Source: Sphingopyxis chilensis
GTDB taxonomy: Bacteria; Pseudomonadota; Alphaproteobacteria; Sphingomonadales; Sphingomonadaceae
Length of the DNA stretch: 64,000 nucleotides
Direction of reading: 5' to 3'
NCBI RefSeq assembly: GCF_035930445.1
Contig: NZ_CP142394.1
Coordinates: 591,501 to 655,500, forward strand
The notes below the pieces were generated by a model, which saw only the letters and a list, made by a program, of their open reading frames with translations, searched no databases and was not told the origin of the DNA. Positions 1 through 8,025 of this stretch are shown here, in pieces. How positions within the stretch are numbered: position 1 is the first letter of the stretch; every line of letters begins with the position of its first letter. Made by a program: the position numbers and the translations under genes.

Positions 1-344
1 CCGAGGTGCACGCGCTCAACCGCGACTTCCGGGGGAAGGACAAGCCGACCAATGTGCTGTCCTTTCCGCAAGTTCAGGACGATCTGCTCGAAAGCCTCGC
101 CAACAGCGACGACGGCGAAATCCTGCTTGGCGACATCGTGCTGGCGCGCGAAACCTGTCTGCGCGAGGCCGAGGAGAAGGGGATTTCGCTCGCCGATCAT
201 GCGACGCACCTGATCATCCACGGCACGCTCCATCTTGTCGGATACGACCATATGGACGACGCTGCGGCCGCCGCGATGGAGGCGCTGGAAGTGAAAGCCC
301 TTGCATCGCTGGGCATCGCCAATCCATATGCGGATCAGGATTAA
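1..344 (+). CDS. ybeY: Endoribonuclease YbeY (3' part, start outside window)
   Basis: C-terminal part of the metal-dependent single-strand endoribonuclease that matures 16S rRNA 3' ends and takes part in late 70S quality control. The reading frame is already open at the left edge, so the start codon lies upstream; GTG at 6 is only an internal valine. The visible part has the family's NRDFRGKDKPTNVLSFP block and the zinc signature HGTLHLVGYDH, with three histidines in HxxxHxxxxxH spacing. It is followed after 18 nt by a CorC-type gene, a common neighbour of ybeY. Identity is secure; length cannot be judged. Confidence 0.95.
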   Translation, partial: EVHALNRDFRGKDKPTNVLSFPQVQDDLLESLANSDDGEILLGDIVLARETCLREAEEKGISLADHATHLIIHGTLHLVGYDHMDDAAAAAMEALEVKALASLGIANPYADQD

Positions 345-362
345 CAGGGAAACGCTTCGCAC

Positions 363-1307
363 ATGCCCGACGACCAGGGATCTTCGAACCGATCGGAAGA
401 GGACAGTAGCAGGTCCGGACTGCTGTCCGGACTGAGAAACCTGCTGTTCGGCGGTGACAAGGAACCGTCGCTGCGTGAGCAGATCGAAGAGGTCATCGAC
501 GAGGCCGAGGAGGAGCGCGAGGACCGGCGCGGCAGCAATATCGTCGGCGACCTGTCGCCGATCGAGCGCAAGATGCTGCGCAACCTGCTCCACTTCGGCG
601 AACAGACCGTCGACGATGTCGCGGTGCCGCGCGCCGACATCATCGCCATTCCCGAAAGCGCGAGTTTCACCGAAGTCGTCGCGATGTTCGCCGAGGCCGG
701 GCACAGCCGGCTGCCGATCTATCGCGAAAACCTCGACGAGGTCGTCGGCATGATCCACGTCAAGGATGTGTTCGCGGTGCTCGCCGAGGGGCGCGCGCCG
801 CCGCCGCTTCTCGACCTCATCCGCCAGCCGCTCTATGTACCGCAATCGATGGGCGTGCTCGACCTGCTCGCCGAAATGCGCGCCAAACGCACCCATCTGG
901 CGATTGTCATCGACGAATATTCGGGCACCGAAGGCCTGCTGACGATCGAGGATCTGGTCGAGGAAATCGTCGGCGAGATCGAGGACGAGCATGACGACGA
1001 GCCGACCGCGTTGTTCGCGCCCGGCGAAAATGGCTGCTGGGATGCCGACGCGCGCGCCGAACTCGACGATGTCGGCGAAGCGATCGACCCCCGCCTCGCC
1101 GAGGTTGACGAGGATGTCGACACGCTGGGCGGACTTGCCGCGGTGCTCGCGGGGCATGTGCCCGAGGTTGGCGAGATCCTCGTCCACCCGAGCGGCTGGC
1201 GGATCGCAGTGACCGAGGCCGACGAACGCCGCGTCCACCGGCTGCGCCTCCATCCGCCCGTCGAAATCGACCTGGAGGCGCCGTCGGAACGGACCGAGGA
1301 GTTCTGA
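363..1307 (+). CDS. corC: CorC/HlyC-type CBS-domain protein
   Basis: Cytosolic 314-residue protein of the hemolysin C/CorC family, linked in other bacteria to Mg2+/Co2+ efflux or membrane ion homeostasis. An acidic, charged N-terminus (1-60) leads into two CBS repeats (about 75-195), recognisable by VPRADIIAIPESASF, GHSRLPIYRENLDEVVGMIHVKD and THLAIVIDEYSGTEGLLTIEDL, the last typical of the second CBS of this family. The C-terminal 80 residues form the CorC_HlyC transporter-associated domain. No membrane helices are present, as expected for the soluble type. It follows ybeY closely. In many proteobacteria lnt comes next; here a glycosyltransferase gene follows. Confidence 0.9.
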   Translation: MPDDQGSSNRSEEDSSRSGLLSGLRNLLFGGDKEPSLREQIEEVIDEAEEEREDRRGSNIVGDLSPIERKMLRNLLHFGEQTVDDVAVPRADIIAIPESASFTEVVAMFAEAGHSRLPIYRENLDEVVGMIHVKDVFAVLAEGRAPPPLLDLIRQPLYVPQSMGVLDLLAEMRAKRTHLAIVIDEYSGTEGLLTIEDLVEEIVGEIEDEHDDEPTALFAPGENGCWDADARAELDDVGEAIDPRLAEVDEDVDTLGGLAAVLAGHVPEVGEILVHPSGWRIAVTEADERRVHRLRLHPPVEIDLEAPSERTEEF

Positions 1308-1348
1308 CGCAATTGCCAATGCGCGGCTAAAGGACTAGGCGCGACCGG

Positions 1349-2506
1349 ATGGAAGTTTCCGACCTTCGCATCGCCCTGTTCAGCGGCAATTACAACATGA
1401 CCACCGATGGTGCGAACAAGGCGCTCAATCGCCTGGTCGGCTTTCTGCTGGCGCATGGCGCGGCGGTGCGCGTCTATTCGCCGACCGTCGCCAACCCCGA
1501 TTTCGAACCGACGGGGGACCTTGTCAGCGTGCCGTCGATGGCGATTCCGGGACGCAGCGAATACCGGATTCCCTTGAATTTCTCGTCGCGGGTCCGCGAG
1601 GATATCGCGGCCTTTGGCCCGAATATCGTCCATATCTCCAGCCCCGATCGCGTGTCGCGGCAGGCTGCGGCGTGGGCGCGGCGACGGCGGCTTCCGGTCG
1701 CCTGCTCGGTGCACACGCGCTTCGAGACCTATTTCCGCTATTACAATCTGTCGTTCCTCGAACCCGTCGTCGTCGCGTGGCTGCGCAAGCTGTATCGCAA
1801 GTGCGACGCGCTGATCGCGCCGTCGGAAAGCTTTGCGCAGGTGCTGCGCGACCAGCGGATGAATTTTGACATCGGCATCTGGACGCGCGGGGTCGAGCAG
1901 GGGGTCTTCAACCCCGGCCGGCGCGACATGGCTTGGCGCCGGTCGCTCGGCATAGACGACGATGTTCCCGCGATCGCCTTTCTCGGCCGGCTCGTGATGG
2001 AAAAGGGGCTGGACGTCTTTGCCGACGCCATCGACGTGCTTCAGCGGCGAGGCGTACCGCACAAGGTCGTCGTGATCGGCGAGGGGCCGGCCCGCGAATG
2101 GTTCGAATCGCGCCTGCCGGATGCCAATTTCGTCGGGTTCCAGGGCGGCGAGGATCTCGCCCACGCGCTCGCATCGTGCGACATCTTCTTCAATCCGTCG
2201 GTCACCGAAACCTTCGGAAATGTGACGCTCGAAGCCATGGCGTGCGGGCTGCCCGTCGTCGCCGCGCGGGCCACGGGCAGCGCGAGCATCGTCAAGCATG
2301 GACAGACGGGCTATCTCGTCGCCCCCGGATCGATCACCGGCTTTGCCGACCATCTCCAACAATATTGCCGCGATACGCGGCTGCGCGCCGAACATGGCGC
2401 GGCGGCGGTGCGCGAAAGCGGAGCCTATCAATGGGACGCGATAAACCAGGCGGTCGCCGATACCTATATCCGCCTGATCCGCCAGAAACAGCGGCGCCGG
2501 GACTGA
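1349..2506 (+). CDS. GT4 family glycosyltransferase (MgtA/PimB-like)
   Basis: Predicted 385-residue retaining glycosyltransferase with a GT-B fold. The N-terminal half begins with a Gly-rich loop after LRIALFSGNYNMTTDGANKAL. The C-terminal half has the nucleotide-sugar site: FLGRLVMEKGLDVFADAI, then VTETFGNVTLEAMACGLPVV, which contains the EX7E motif of GT4 enzymes. The N-terminal HTRFETYFRYY stretch resembles bacterial GDP-mannose-dependent mannosyltransferases acting on glycolipids, so a glycolipid acceptor is plausible but not shown. The ATG at 1349 follows a 41-nt gap after corC. It is separated from rarA by only 7 nt, so they may be co-transcribed. Confidence 0.85.
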   Translation: MEVSDLRIALFSGNYNMTTDGANKALNRLVGFLLAHGAAVRVYSPTVANPDFEPTGDLVSVPSMAIPGRSEYRIPLNFSSRVREDIAAFGPNIVHISSPDRVSRQAAAWARRRRLPVACSVHTRFETYFRYYNLSFLEPVVVAWLRKLYRKCDALIAPSESFAQVLRDQRMNFDIGIWTRGVEQGVFNPGRRDMAWRRSLGIDDDVPAIAFLGRLVMEKGLDVFADAIDVLQRRGVPHKVVVIGEGPAREWFESRLPDANFVGFQGGEDLAHALASCDIFFNPSVTETFGNVTLEAMACGLPVVAARATGSASIVKHGQTGYLVAPGSITGFADHLQQYCRDTRLRAEHGAAAVRESGAYQWDAINQAVADTYIRLIRQKQRRRD

Positions 2507-2513
2507 TCGTCCG

Positions 2514-3833
2514 ATGGCCGGGGATCTGTTCGGCGGTGAGGCACCGGATCAGCGCGAAAGCGGCGCGAGCGGTCCTGCGCCGCTCGCCGAACGGCTGCGC
2601 CCGCGCACGCTCGCCGAGGTTGTGGGGCAGGAGCATCTGACCGGCCCCGAAGGCGCGATCGGCCGGATGGTCGCCGCCGGACAATTGTCCTCGATTATCC
2701 TCTGGGGCCCGCCGGGCACGGGCAAGACGACGATCGCGCGCCTGCTCGCCGAGGCGGTCGGCATGCGGTTCGCGCCTTTATCCGCCGTCTTCTCGGGGGT
2801 TGCGGACTTGCGACAGGCCTTTGCCGATGCCGAGAAGATGGCGGCGGCGGGCAAGCGCACGCTGCTGTTCGTCGACGAGATCCACCGCTTCAATCGTGCG
2901 CAGCAGGACGGCTTCCTGCCCTATGTCGAACGTGGCACCGTGGTGCTTGTCGGCGCGACGACCGAAAATCCCAGCTTCGCGCTCAACGCCGCGCTGCTCA
3001 GCCGCGCGCAGGTGCTGGTGCTGAACCGCCTTGGCGAAGCCGCGCTCGGAACGCTGATCGAGCGCGCCGAGGCAGAGATCGGCCAGCGGCTGCCCGTGAC
3101 CGACGAAGCCCGCGCGGCGCTGATCGCCAGCGCCGACGGCGACGGCCGCTTCCTGCTCAACCAGGTCGAAACGCTGTTTTCGGTGACGATCGAAAAACCG
3201 CTCGATCCGGGCGAGCTGGCACAATTCCTCCACCGCCGGATGCCGGTCTATCACAAGGATCGCGACGGCCACTACAATCTGATCTCGGCGCTCCACAAGG
3301 CGCTGCGCGGTTCGGATCCGCAGGCGGCGCTCTACTGGCTCGCGCGGATGCTCGTCGCGGGCGAGGAGCCGCTCTACCTGCTGCGGCGACTCACCCGTTT
3401 CGCGAGCGAGGATATCGGCCTCGCCGACCCGCAGGCGCTCGTGCAATGCCTGGCCGCGAAGGATGCCTATCAGTTCCTCGGTTCGCCCGAGGGCGAACTC
3501 GCGATCGTGCAGGCATGCCTCTACCTCGCCACCGCGCCCAAGTCGAACGCCGCCTATGCCGCGCAGAAGGCGGCGTGGGCGGCCGCGCGCGAAACGGGCA
3601 GCCTCGCGCCCCCCGCGAATATCCTCAACGCCCCGACCAAGCTCATGAAAGATCTGGGTTATGGCGCCGGCTACAGTTACGATCATGATGCGCCCGACGG
3701 CTTCTCCGGCGACAATTACTGGCCCGACGGCATGGCGCCGGTCGACTTCTATCGCCCCGTTGATCGCGGCTTTGAAAAGCGTATCGCCGAGCGCATCGCC
3801 TGGTGGGACGAACGGCGCCGCTTGAAGGAATGA
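2514..3833 (+). CDS. rarA: Replication-associated recombination protein RarA (MgsA)
   Basis: AAA+ ATPase of the RarA/MgsA/WRNIP1 family (439 aa), which works at stalled replication forks with SSB and RecA. Walker A is WGPPGTGKTT (Lys about 71) and Walker B is LLFVDEIHRF (Asp/Glu about 121-122), followed by sensor 1 in VGATTENPSF. The C-terminal tetramerisation region contains YHKDRDGHYNLISALHKALRGSDPQAALYW and ASEDIGLADPQAL, diagnostic of the family. Length is normal. The gene ends with no obvious strong terminator before the next gene, which starts 76 nt later. Confidence 0.96.
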   Translation: MAGDLFGGEAPDQRESGASGPAPLAERLRPRTLAEVVGQEHLTGPEGAIGRMVAAGQLSSIILWGPPGTGKTTIARLLAEAVGMRFAPLSAVFSGVADLRQAFADAEKMAAAGKRTLLFVDEIHRFNRAQQDGFLPYVERGTVVLVGATTENPSFALNAALLSRAQVLVLNRLGEAALGTLIERAEAEIGQRLPVTDEARAALIASADGDGRFLLNQVETLFSVTIEKPLDPGELAQFLHRRMPVYHKDRDGHYNLISALHKALRGSDPQAALYWLARMLVAGEEPLYLLRRLTRFASEDIGLADPQALVQCLAAKDAYQFLGSPEGELAIVQACLYLATAPKSNAAYAAQKAAWAAARETGSLAPPANILNAPTKLMKDLGYGAGYSYDHDAPDGFSGDNYWPDGMAPVDFYRPVDRGFEKRIAERIAWWDERRRLKE

Positions 3834-3909
3834 CGTCACTCTTGCTCCGCGAGCCGCAAGGGTATAGTTTTTGCCCAGCTCGGGTCGCGCCGGCACTGGG
3901 GTATTCATC

Positions 3910-4656
3910 ATGGCATTGGCGCTTGTCCTTGCCGCCGCAGCGACACCGATCCTGTCCTGCCCGGGCGGTACTATCGAAACCAGCTGTACCGCCGCACAGG
4001 TGGAGGCGAAGATCGCGCTGACGCGCGCTCGCGTCACCGGTATCGCGCAGCGATGTCTTTATGATTTCGGCGGGAAATGCACCGTCGAGGCGAGCGGGCG
4101 GATCAATCCCGCGGGTCGCGGCACCGCATTATTATGGCAGAAGATGCTGCTCGCACCGCGCGACGGCGCCCAAAGGCGGATGCTGGTTCTCGTCGCGCAG
4201 GACAAGGCGGGCAAGGCGTCCCTCGCGGGCTTCGCCGAAAGCTCGGGATCGATCGGGGCGCCAGATCTGGTCGTCGATAACGACCAGCGTCAGCTGATCT
4301 ACGTCGGCGGCACACCTGCGGGCAGCGGCGGCGGCAATGCCGATGCGCTCTTCATGAGCGAGACCGCCGAGCCGGGATGGCGCCGCGTCGATTTGTCCGA
4401 CTGGTCGGAACAGGGCGGCAAGATGCTGCCGACGGGTTATTGGCTGCGCGGCCCTGCTGAATTCTCCTTCGACGACATGACCGCATCGGCCCCCGTCGCG
4501 CGCGAGGGGGACGGCGATTGCTGCCCGCGCGGCGGCAACGCATTGTTCGACCTCGATATCCAGGGCGACCGCCTGATGTTGACGCGCCTGCGCTTCCAGC
4601 CCATGCAGCCCCTGGGGCGCGACATAGAGGTCACCGCCGGGATATTGGAAGACTGA
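3910..4656 (+). CDS. Secreted hypothetical protein
   Basis: Hypothetical protein of 248 residues, function not recognised. The ATG at 3910 is preferred over 3871 because it puts a typical signal peptide at the N-terminus (MALALVLAAAATPILSC). Cleavage or lipidation near Cys17 is possible, but the context is not a clean lipobox. The mature part has several scattered cysteines (SCTAAQ, RCLYDFGGKC, GDCCPRGG) that could form periplasmic disulfides. Repeated beta-strand-like segments suggest an all-beta domain. It is probably exported. The next gene starts 14 nt after its stop, so the two may share a transcript. Confidence 0.6.
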   Translation: MALALVLAAAATPILSCPGGTIETSCTAAQVEAKIALTRARVTGIAQRCLYDFGGKCTVEASGRINPAGRGTALLWQKMLLAPRDGAQRRMLVLVAQDKAGKASLAGFAESSGSIGAPDLVVDNDQRQLIYVGGTPAGSGGGNADALFMSETAEPGWRRVDLSDWSEQGGKMLPTGYWLRGPAEFSFDDMTASAPVAREGDGDCCPRGGNALFDLDIQGDRLMLTRLRFQPMQPLGRDIEVTAGILED

Positions 4657-4670
4657 GCGACAACGGCGAT

Positions 4671-5024
4671 ATGGCGCTGACATTCGACAGCTGGGATGAT
4701 GTGGTCGCTTTCGCGTGCGCGCTTCCCGATGTCGAGATGCTGTCCTTTTACGGCACCCCCTGTCCCAAGCTCAATGGCAAGGCGCTCGCCTCGCCGGGGC
4801 GTGAACCCGGCAGTTTCGCCGTGATGTGCAAGCCCGATGAAAAGGAAATCCTGCTTGAAACCGATCCCGACACCTTCTGGCAGACCGCGCATTATGAAGG
4901 CTGGCACGCGCTGCTCGTCCGGTTCGGGTCGAACGATCCCGAGCGGGTCGCCAATGTCTTGCGCCGCGCATGGTGGGATCGCGCCAGAAGGGCGCAGCGG
5001 CAGGCGTTCGGCGACCGGCCCTGA
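4671..5024 (+). CDS. MmcQ/YjbR family protein
   Basis: 117-residue cytosolic protein of the MmcQ/YjbR family (CyaY-like fold; some members are annotated as DNA-binding, with no firm biochemical role). Family features seen are WDDVVAFACALPDVEMLSFYGTP near the start and the YEGWHALLVRFG and RAWWDRARR blocks near the end. The ATG at 4671 is chosen because an upstream in-frame extension to 4518 would overlap the preceding gene and has no family character. Its stop (5022-5024) is separated by one base from the ATG of the next gene, indicating translational coupling. Confidence 0.8.
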   Translation: MALTFDSWDDVVAFACALPDVEMLSFYGTPCPKLNGKALASPGREPGSFAVMCKPDEKEILLETDPDTFWQTAHYEGWHALLVRFGSNDPERVANVLRRAWWDRARRAQRQAFGDRP

Positions 5025-5025
5025 T

Positions 5026-6405
5026 ATGCTGCGCCTGCTCGGCGTCCTCCTTCTCGCGAGCGCTGCGCCCGCAGCGGCGCAGGCGCCGAAGCCCGATGCC
5101 GAGCTGCACCGCGCCTGGGCGGCGGGCTATCGCGCGGCGTTTGTTTGTTCGTCGCTTTGGAACGGCGCAGGCAAACCGCTCGCGGCGATCGAGCGCGACG
5201 AACTCACCGGCATCTATCCCGAGATCGAGGCCGATGTCCGCGCGCTCAAGGCCGATGTCGACGAGCGCGCCAAAACGGTCCGCGTGACCTATCGCGCCGA
5301 CATGCCGCCGCGCATCGCCGAATGGAACGGGCGCGAAGGCTGTGTCACGCTGCCGATCGGCGCGCAGTCCGCGACGACGGTGGACCCCGCCAAACGGCGC
5401 CCCAACCTCGATGCCCAGCCCTGGCCGATGGGCGACAAGGGCGCGACTTGGCCGATTGCCAAGGGGATGAGCAGTTTCGAGCGCGCGACGATGAATATGG
5501 AGGCATTCGGCGGCCGCACCAGTTCGTTGCTGATCGTCAAGAACGGACGCATCGCGCTCGAACGCTATTGGGGCGGGCACGACATGCACACCGCGCAGCG
5601 CACCTTCTCGGTCGCCAAGTCGATGGCGGCGACGCTGATCGGCCATGCCGTGCATCAGCGCCGGATCGATGTGACCCAGCCCGCGTCGATCGCCGAATGG
5701 CAGTCACCGGGCGACCCGCGCGCCGCGATCACCACCGAACAGCTGATGCGGATGGCGAGCGGCCTCACCAGCGACACTGCCGGAAACCGCAGCGACGCCA
5801 TCTATATGGGCGGCGCCTCGGTACGCCAGTGGATCACCCAATGGCCGCTGCTCAATCCGCCGAACACGCGTTATCGCTACGCCAACAACGATACGTTGCT
5901 CGCGACGCTTTCGCTGAAGGCCGCGCTCGAAAGGGCGGGGACGCCGCTCGACCCCGCGGCTTTCTTCGATCGGCTCGGCATGACGCGCACCTTCGCCGAG
6001 CATGACAAGGACGGCGATTATATATTGTCGAGTCAGGTATGGACCACCGCGCGCGATCTCGCGCGGCTCGGGCTGCTCTATCAGAATGACGGGATGTGGC
6101 GGGGCGAGCGCCTGCTTCCCGCCGACTGGCGCCGTTTCGTTACCACGCCGAGCGGACCGCAGCCCGACGGCGCGTTTCGCTATGGCGCGGGTTTCTGGCT
6201 GCTCGACCGGTCCGAAGGCGTGCCGGCCGACGCCTTTGGCGGTTTCGGCAATCGCGGCCAATATGTCGTGATCATCCCGTCGCGCGAACTCGTGATCGTC
6301 CGCCAGGGCTATGATGACGGCACGGGCCGGCTCGACATCGCGAAACTCGTGGCGTCGGTCGTCGCCGCCGACGATAATGACCGCCGCTATTCGAAAGGCG
6401 GATAG
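5026..6405 (+). CDS. Beta-lactamase-family serine hydrolase
   Basis: Predicted periplasmic serine hydrolase of the class C beta-lactamase / penicillin-binding-protein-like superfamily (459 aa). The N-terminus is a clear signal peptide ending in AAPAAAQA. The catalytic SxxK motif appears in RTFSVAKSMAATLIGHAV. A Tyr-x-Asn motif follows in YRYANND. Such proteins are often esterases, D-amino-acid amidases or 6-aminohexanoate-type amidases rather than true beta-lactamases, and substrate cannot be told here. The start at 5026 lies one base after the YjbR stop. The 3' end overlaps the convergent GFA-family gene by 19 nt. Confidence 0.85.
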   Translation: MLRLLGVLLLASAAPAAAQAPKPDAELHRAWAAGYRAAFVCSSLWNGAGKPLAAIERDELTGIYPEIEADVRALKADVDERAKTVRVTYRADMPPRIAEWNGREGCVTLPIGAQSATTVDPAKRRPNLDAQPWPMGDKGATWPIAKGMSSFERATMNMEAFGGRTSSLLIVKNGRIALERYWGGHDMHTAQRTFSVAKSMAATLIGHAVHQRRIDVTQPASIAEWQSPGDPRAAITTEQLMRMASGLTSDTAGNRSDAIYMGGASVRQWITQWPLLNPPNTRYRYANNDTLLATLSLKAALERAGTPLDPAAFFDRLGMTRTFAEHDKDGDYILSSQVWTTARDLARLGLLYQNDGMWRGERLLPADWRRFVTTPSGPQPDGAFRYGAGFWLLDRSEGVPADAFGGFGNRGQYVVIIPSRELVIVRQGYDDGTGRLDIAKLVASVVAADDNDRRYSKGG

Positions 6406-6803
6406 CGTTCGAAGGCGGGAAGGTCGTTCAGCTTCTCCATCCAGCCGATGCGTTCGGCGGTCTGGATCTGCGCCTGCGCCGGGATCAGGTCGGGGTCGTC
6501 GAGCGTCGCGCTCTGCACGTCGATCTGGCCCGGAAAGATCGCCTCATTGGTGTAGAAAAGCCCGGTGCCGCAATTGCCGCAGAAATGCCGGCGGCCATGT
6601 TCGGATGAGGCGTAGATGCTGGCCGTCCCGCTGATTTCGATCTCGTCGTTGCCGACGAGCGCCCAGCCGACGAGCGGCGCGCCCGAATGGCGGCGGCAAT
6701 CGCTGCAATGGCACAGCGCATGGTGCTGCACCGCGGTGCTCATCGAATAGCGGATTTCGCCGCAATGGCATTGGCCGCTGGCGCGGGGGGCTTTGTCGGT
6801 CAT
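6387..6803 (-). CDS. GFA/CENP-V family zinc protein
   Basis: 138-residue protein of the glutathione-dependent formaldehyde-activating enzyme (GFA) / CENP-V family, a small zinc-binding beta fold. Cysteine pairs are seen as CHCGEIRYS, CHCSDCRRHSG and FCGNCGTGLFY, the standard zinc-ligand set. Most family members have no proven formaldehyde role, so GFA is a fold label. A good Shine-Dalgarno (AGGAGAGAG on the coding strand) precedes the ATG at 6803. The end overlaps the serine hydrolase end tail-to-tail. Two direct 8-nt repeats lie about 28-46 nt upstream of the start. Confidence 0.85.
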   Translation of the reverse strand: MTDKAPRASGQCHCGEIRYSMSTAVQHHALCHCSDCRRHSGAPLVGWALVGNDEIEISGTASIYASSEHGRRHFCGNCGTGLFYTNEAIFPGQIDVQSATLDDPDLIPAQAQIQTAERIGWMEKLNDLPAFERYPPFE

Positions 6804-6830
6804 CGCTCTCTCCTTGTAGAATCGAGAAAG

Positions 6831-6849
6831 AACATATCATAAACATATC
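6831..6849 (-). promoter_or_regulatory. Direct repeat upstream of the GFA-family gene
   Basis: The octamer AACATATC occurs at 6831-6838 and again at 6842-6849, 11 bp apart, one helical turn. It lies 28-46 bp upstream of the GFA-family start, a typical operator or promoter position. No cognate regulator is visible nearby. It could alternatively be part of an AT-rich promoter. Confidence 0.3.
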
Positions 6850-7012
6850 GACCTCGGCAATGACGCGAGGGGTAAGCATTAGCGGGATGTTAACCACAAG
6901 CGCCTAGGCCGCAGAGACACGGATTTTGGGGAACTTCCATGGATCAGGGCGGGTGCGGAAAATCGGCTGCGGGCCGATCGGGGTCGATGGGGATCCGGCG
7001 GCAGTTCGCGCG

Positions 7013-8023
7013 ATGAAGCTGGTCATCCAGATTCCCTGCCTGAACGAGGCCGAAGACCTTCCGGCTACCCTTGCGGCCTTGCCCCGCAAGATCGACGGCA
7101 TCGACACGATCGAAATCCTCGTCATCGACGATGGCAGCAGCGACAATACGGCGCAGGTCGCCCGCATGTGGGGCGTGCACCATGTCGTGCGCCACCGCAC
7201 CAATCGCGGGCTCGCCGCGGCGTTCCGCTCGGGCATCGACGCAGCGCTTGCCGCCGGTGCCGATATCATCGTCAACACCGACGCCGATGGCCAATATGTC
7301 GGCGAAGATATCGCCAAGATTGTCGCGCCGATCATCGACGGGCGCGCCGATATCGTCGTCGGCGACCGTGGCGTCGGCGACAATGAACATTTCGGCCCGG
7401 TCAAACGCCGGTTGCAGGCGCTGGGCAGCGCGATGGTCCAGCGCCTCGCCAACGTGCAGGTTTCGGACGCGGTCAGCGGATTTCGCGCGATCAGCCGCGA
7501 GGCGGCACAGCGCATCAATATCACGACCGAATTCAGCTACACGACCGACATGCTGATCCAGGCCGGGCGCAAGCGCCTGTCGATCCTCAGCGTGCCGATC
7601 CGCACCAATGCAACGCTGCGCCCGTCGCGCCTGTTCAAATCGATCCCGCGCTTCATCGTCAACACCGGTATCACGATGGCGCGCGCCTATACGACCTATA
7701 ACCCGCTACGTGCCTTCGTCGGGCTCGGGCTGGCAATCGCGTTCGTGGGTGTTGTTCCGATCGTGCGTTTCCTGATCTTTTTCCTGCAGGGCGGGGGCGA
7801 CGGGCATGTCCAGTCGCTGGTGATCGGCGGCGCGTTGCTGGTGCTTGGCGCGATGGTTGCGGTGATGGGCCTGCTCGCCGACCTGATCGCCGCGAACCGC
7901 AAGCTGATCGAAGCCGGGCTTATCCGCCTTCACAAGATCGAGGCGCATCTGGACGCCGCGAACGGAGGCGCTGCCGATCCGGTTGCCGACGAGGCTCACG
8001 GGAAGCGCCGGGCCGAACGCTGA
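7013..8023 (+). CDS. GT2 glycosyltransferase, polyprenyl-phosphate sugar synthase-like, with C-terminal TM segments
   Basis: 336-residue family 2 glycosyltransferase resembling dolichol-phosphate mannose synthase and ArnC/GtrB enzymes, which move a sugar from a nucleotide onto polyprenyl phosphate on the cytoplasmic face. The GT-A domain has IPCLNEAEDLP, VIDDGSSDNT and the metal-binding NTDADGQY (Asp90/Asp92), followed by DAVSGFRAISREAAQ. Two hydrophobic segments near 230-255 and 270-300 would anchor it. The ATG at 7013 is preferred over one at 6926 because the family begins directly with VIQIPCLNE. It ends 2 nt before the next ATG, so it is co-translated with the two membrane proteins downstream and may supply their lipid-linked sugar donor. 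Confidence 0.85.
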   Translation: MKLVIQIPCLNEAEDLPATLAALPRKIDGIDTIEILVIDDGSSDNTAQVARMWGVHHVVRHRTNRGLAAAFRSGIDAALAAGADIIVNTDADGQYVGEDIAKIVAPIIDGRADIVVGDRGVGDNEHFGPVKRRLQALGSAMVQRLANVQVSDAVSGFRAISREAAQRINITTEFSYTTDMLIQAGRKRLSILSVPIRTNATLRPSRLFKSIPRFIVNTGITMARAYTTYNPLRAFVGLGLAIAFVGVVPIVRFLIFFLQGGGDGHVQSLVIGGALLVLGAMVAVMGLLADLIAANRKLIEAGLIRLHKIEAHLDAANGGAADPVADEAHGKRRAER

Positions 8024-8025
8024 CT

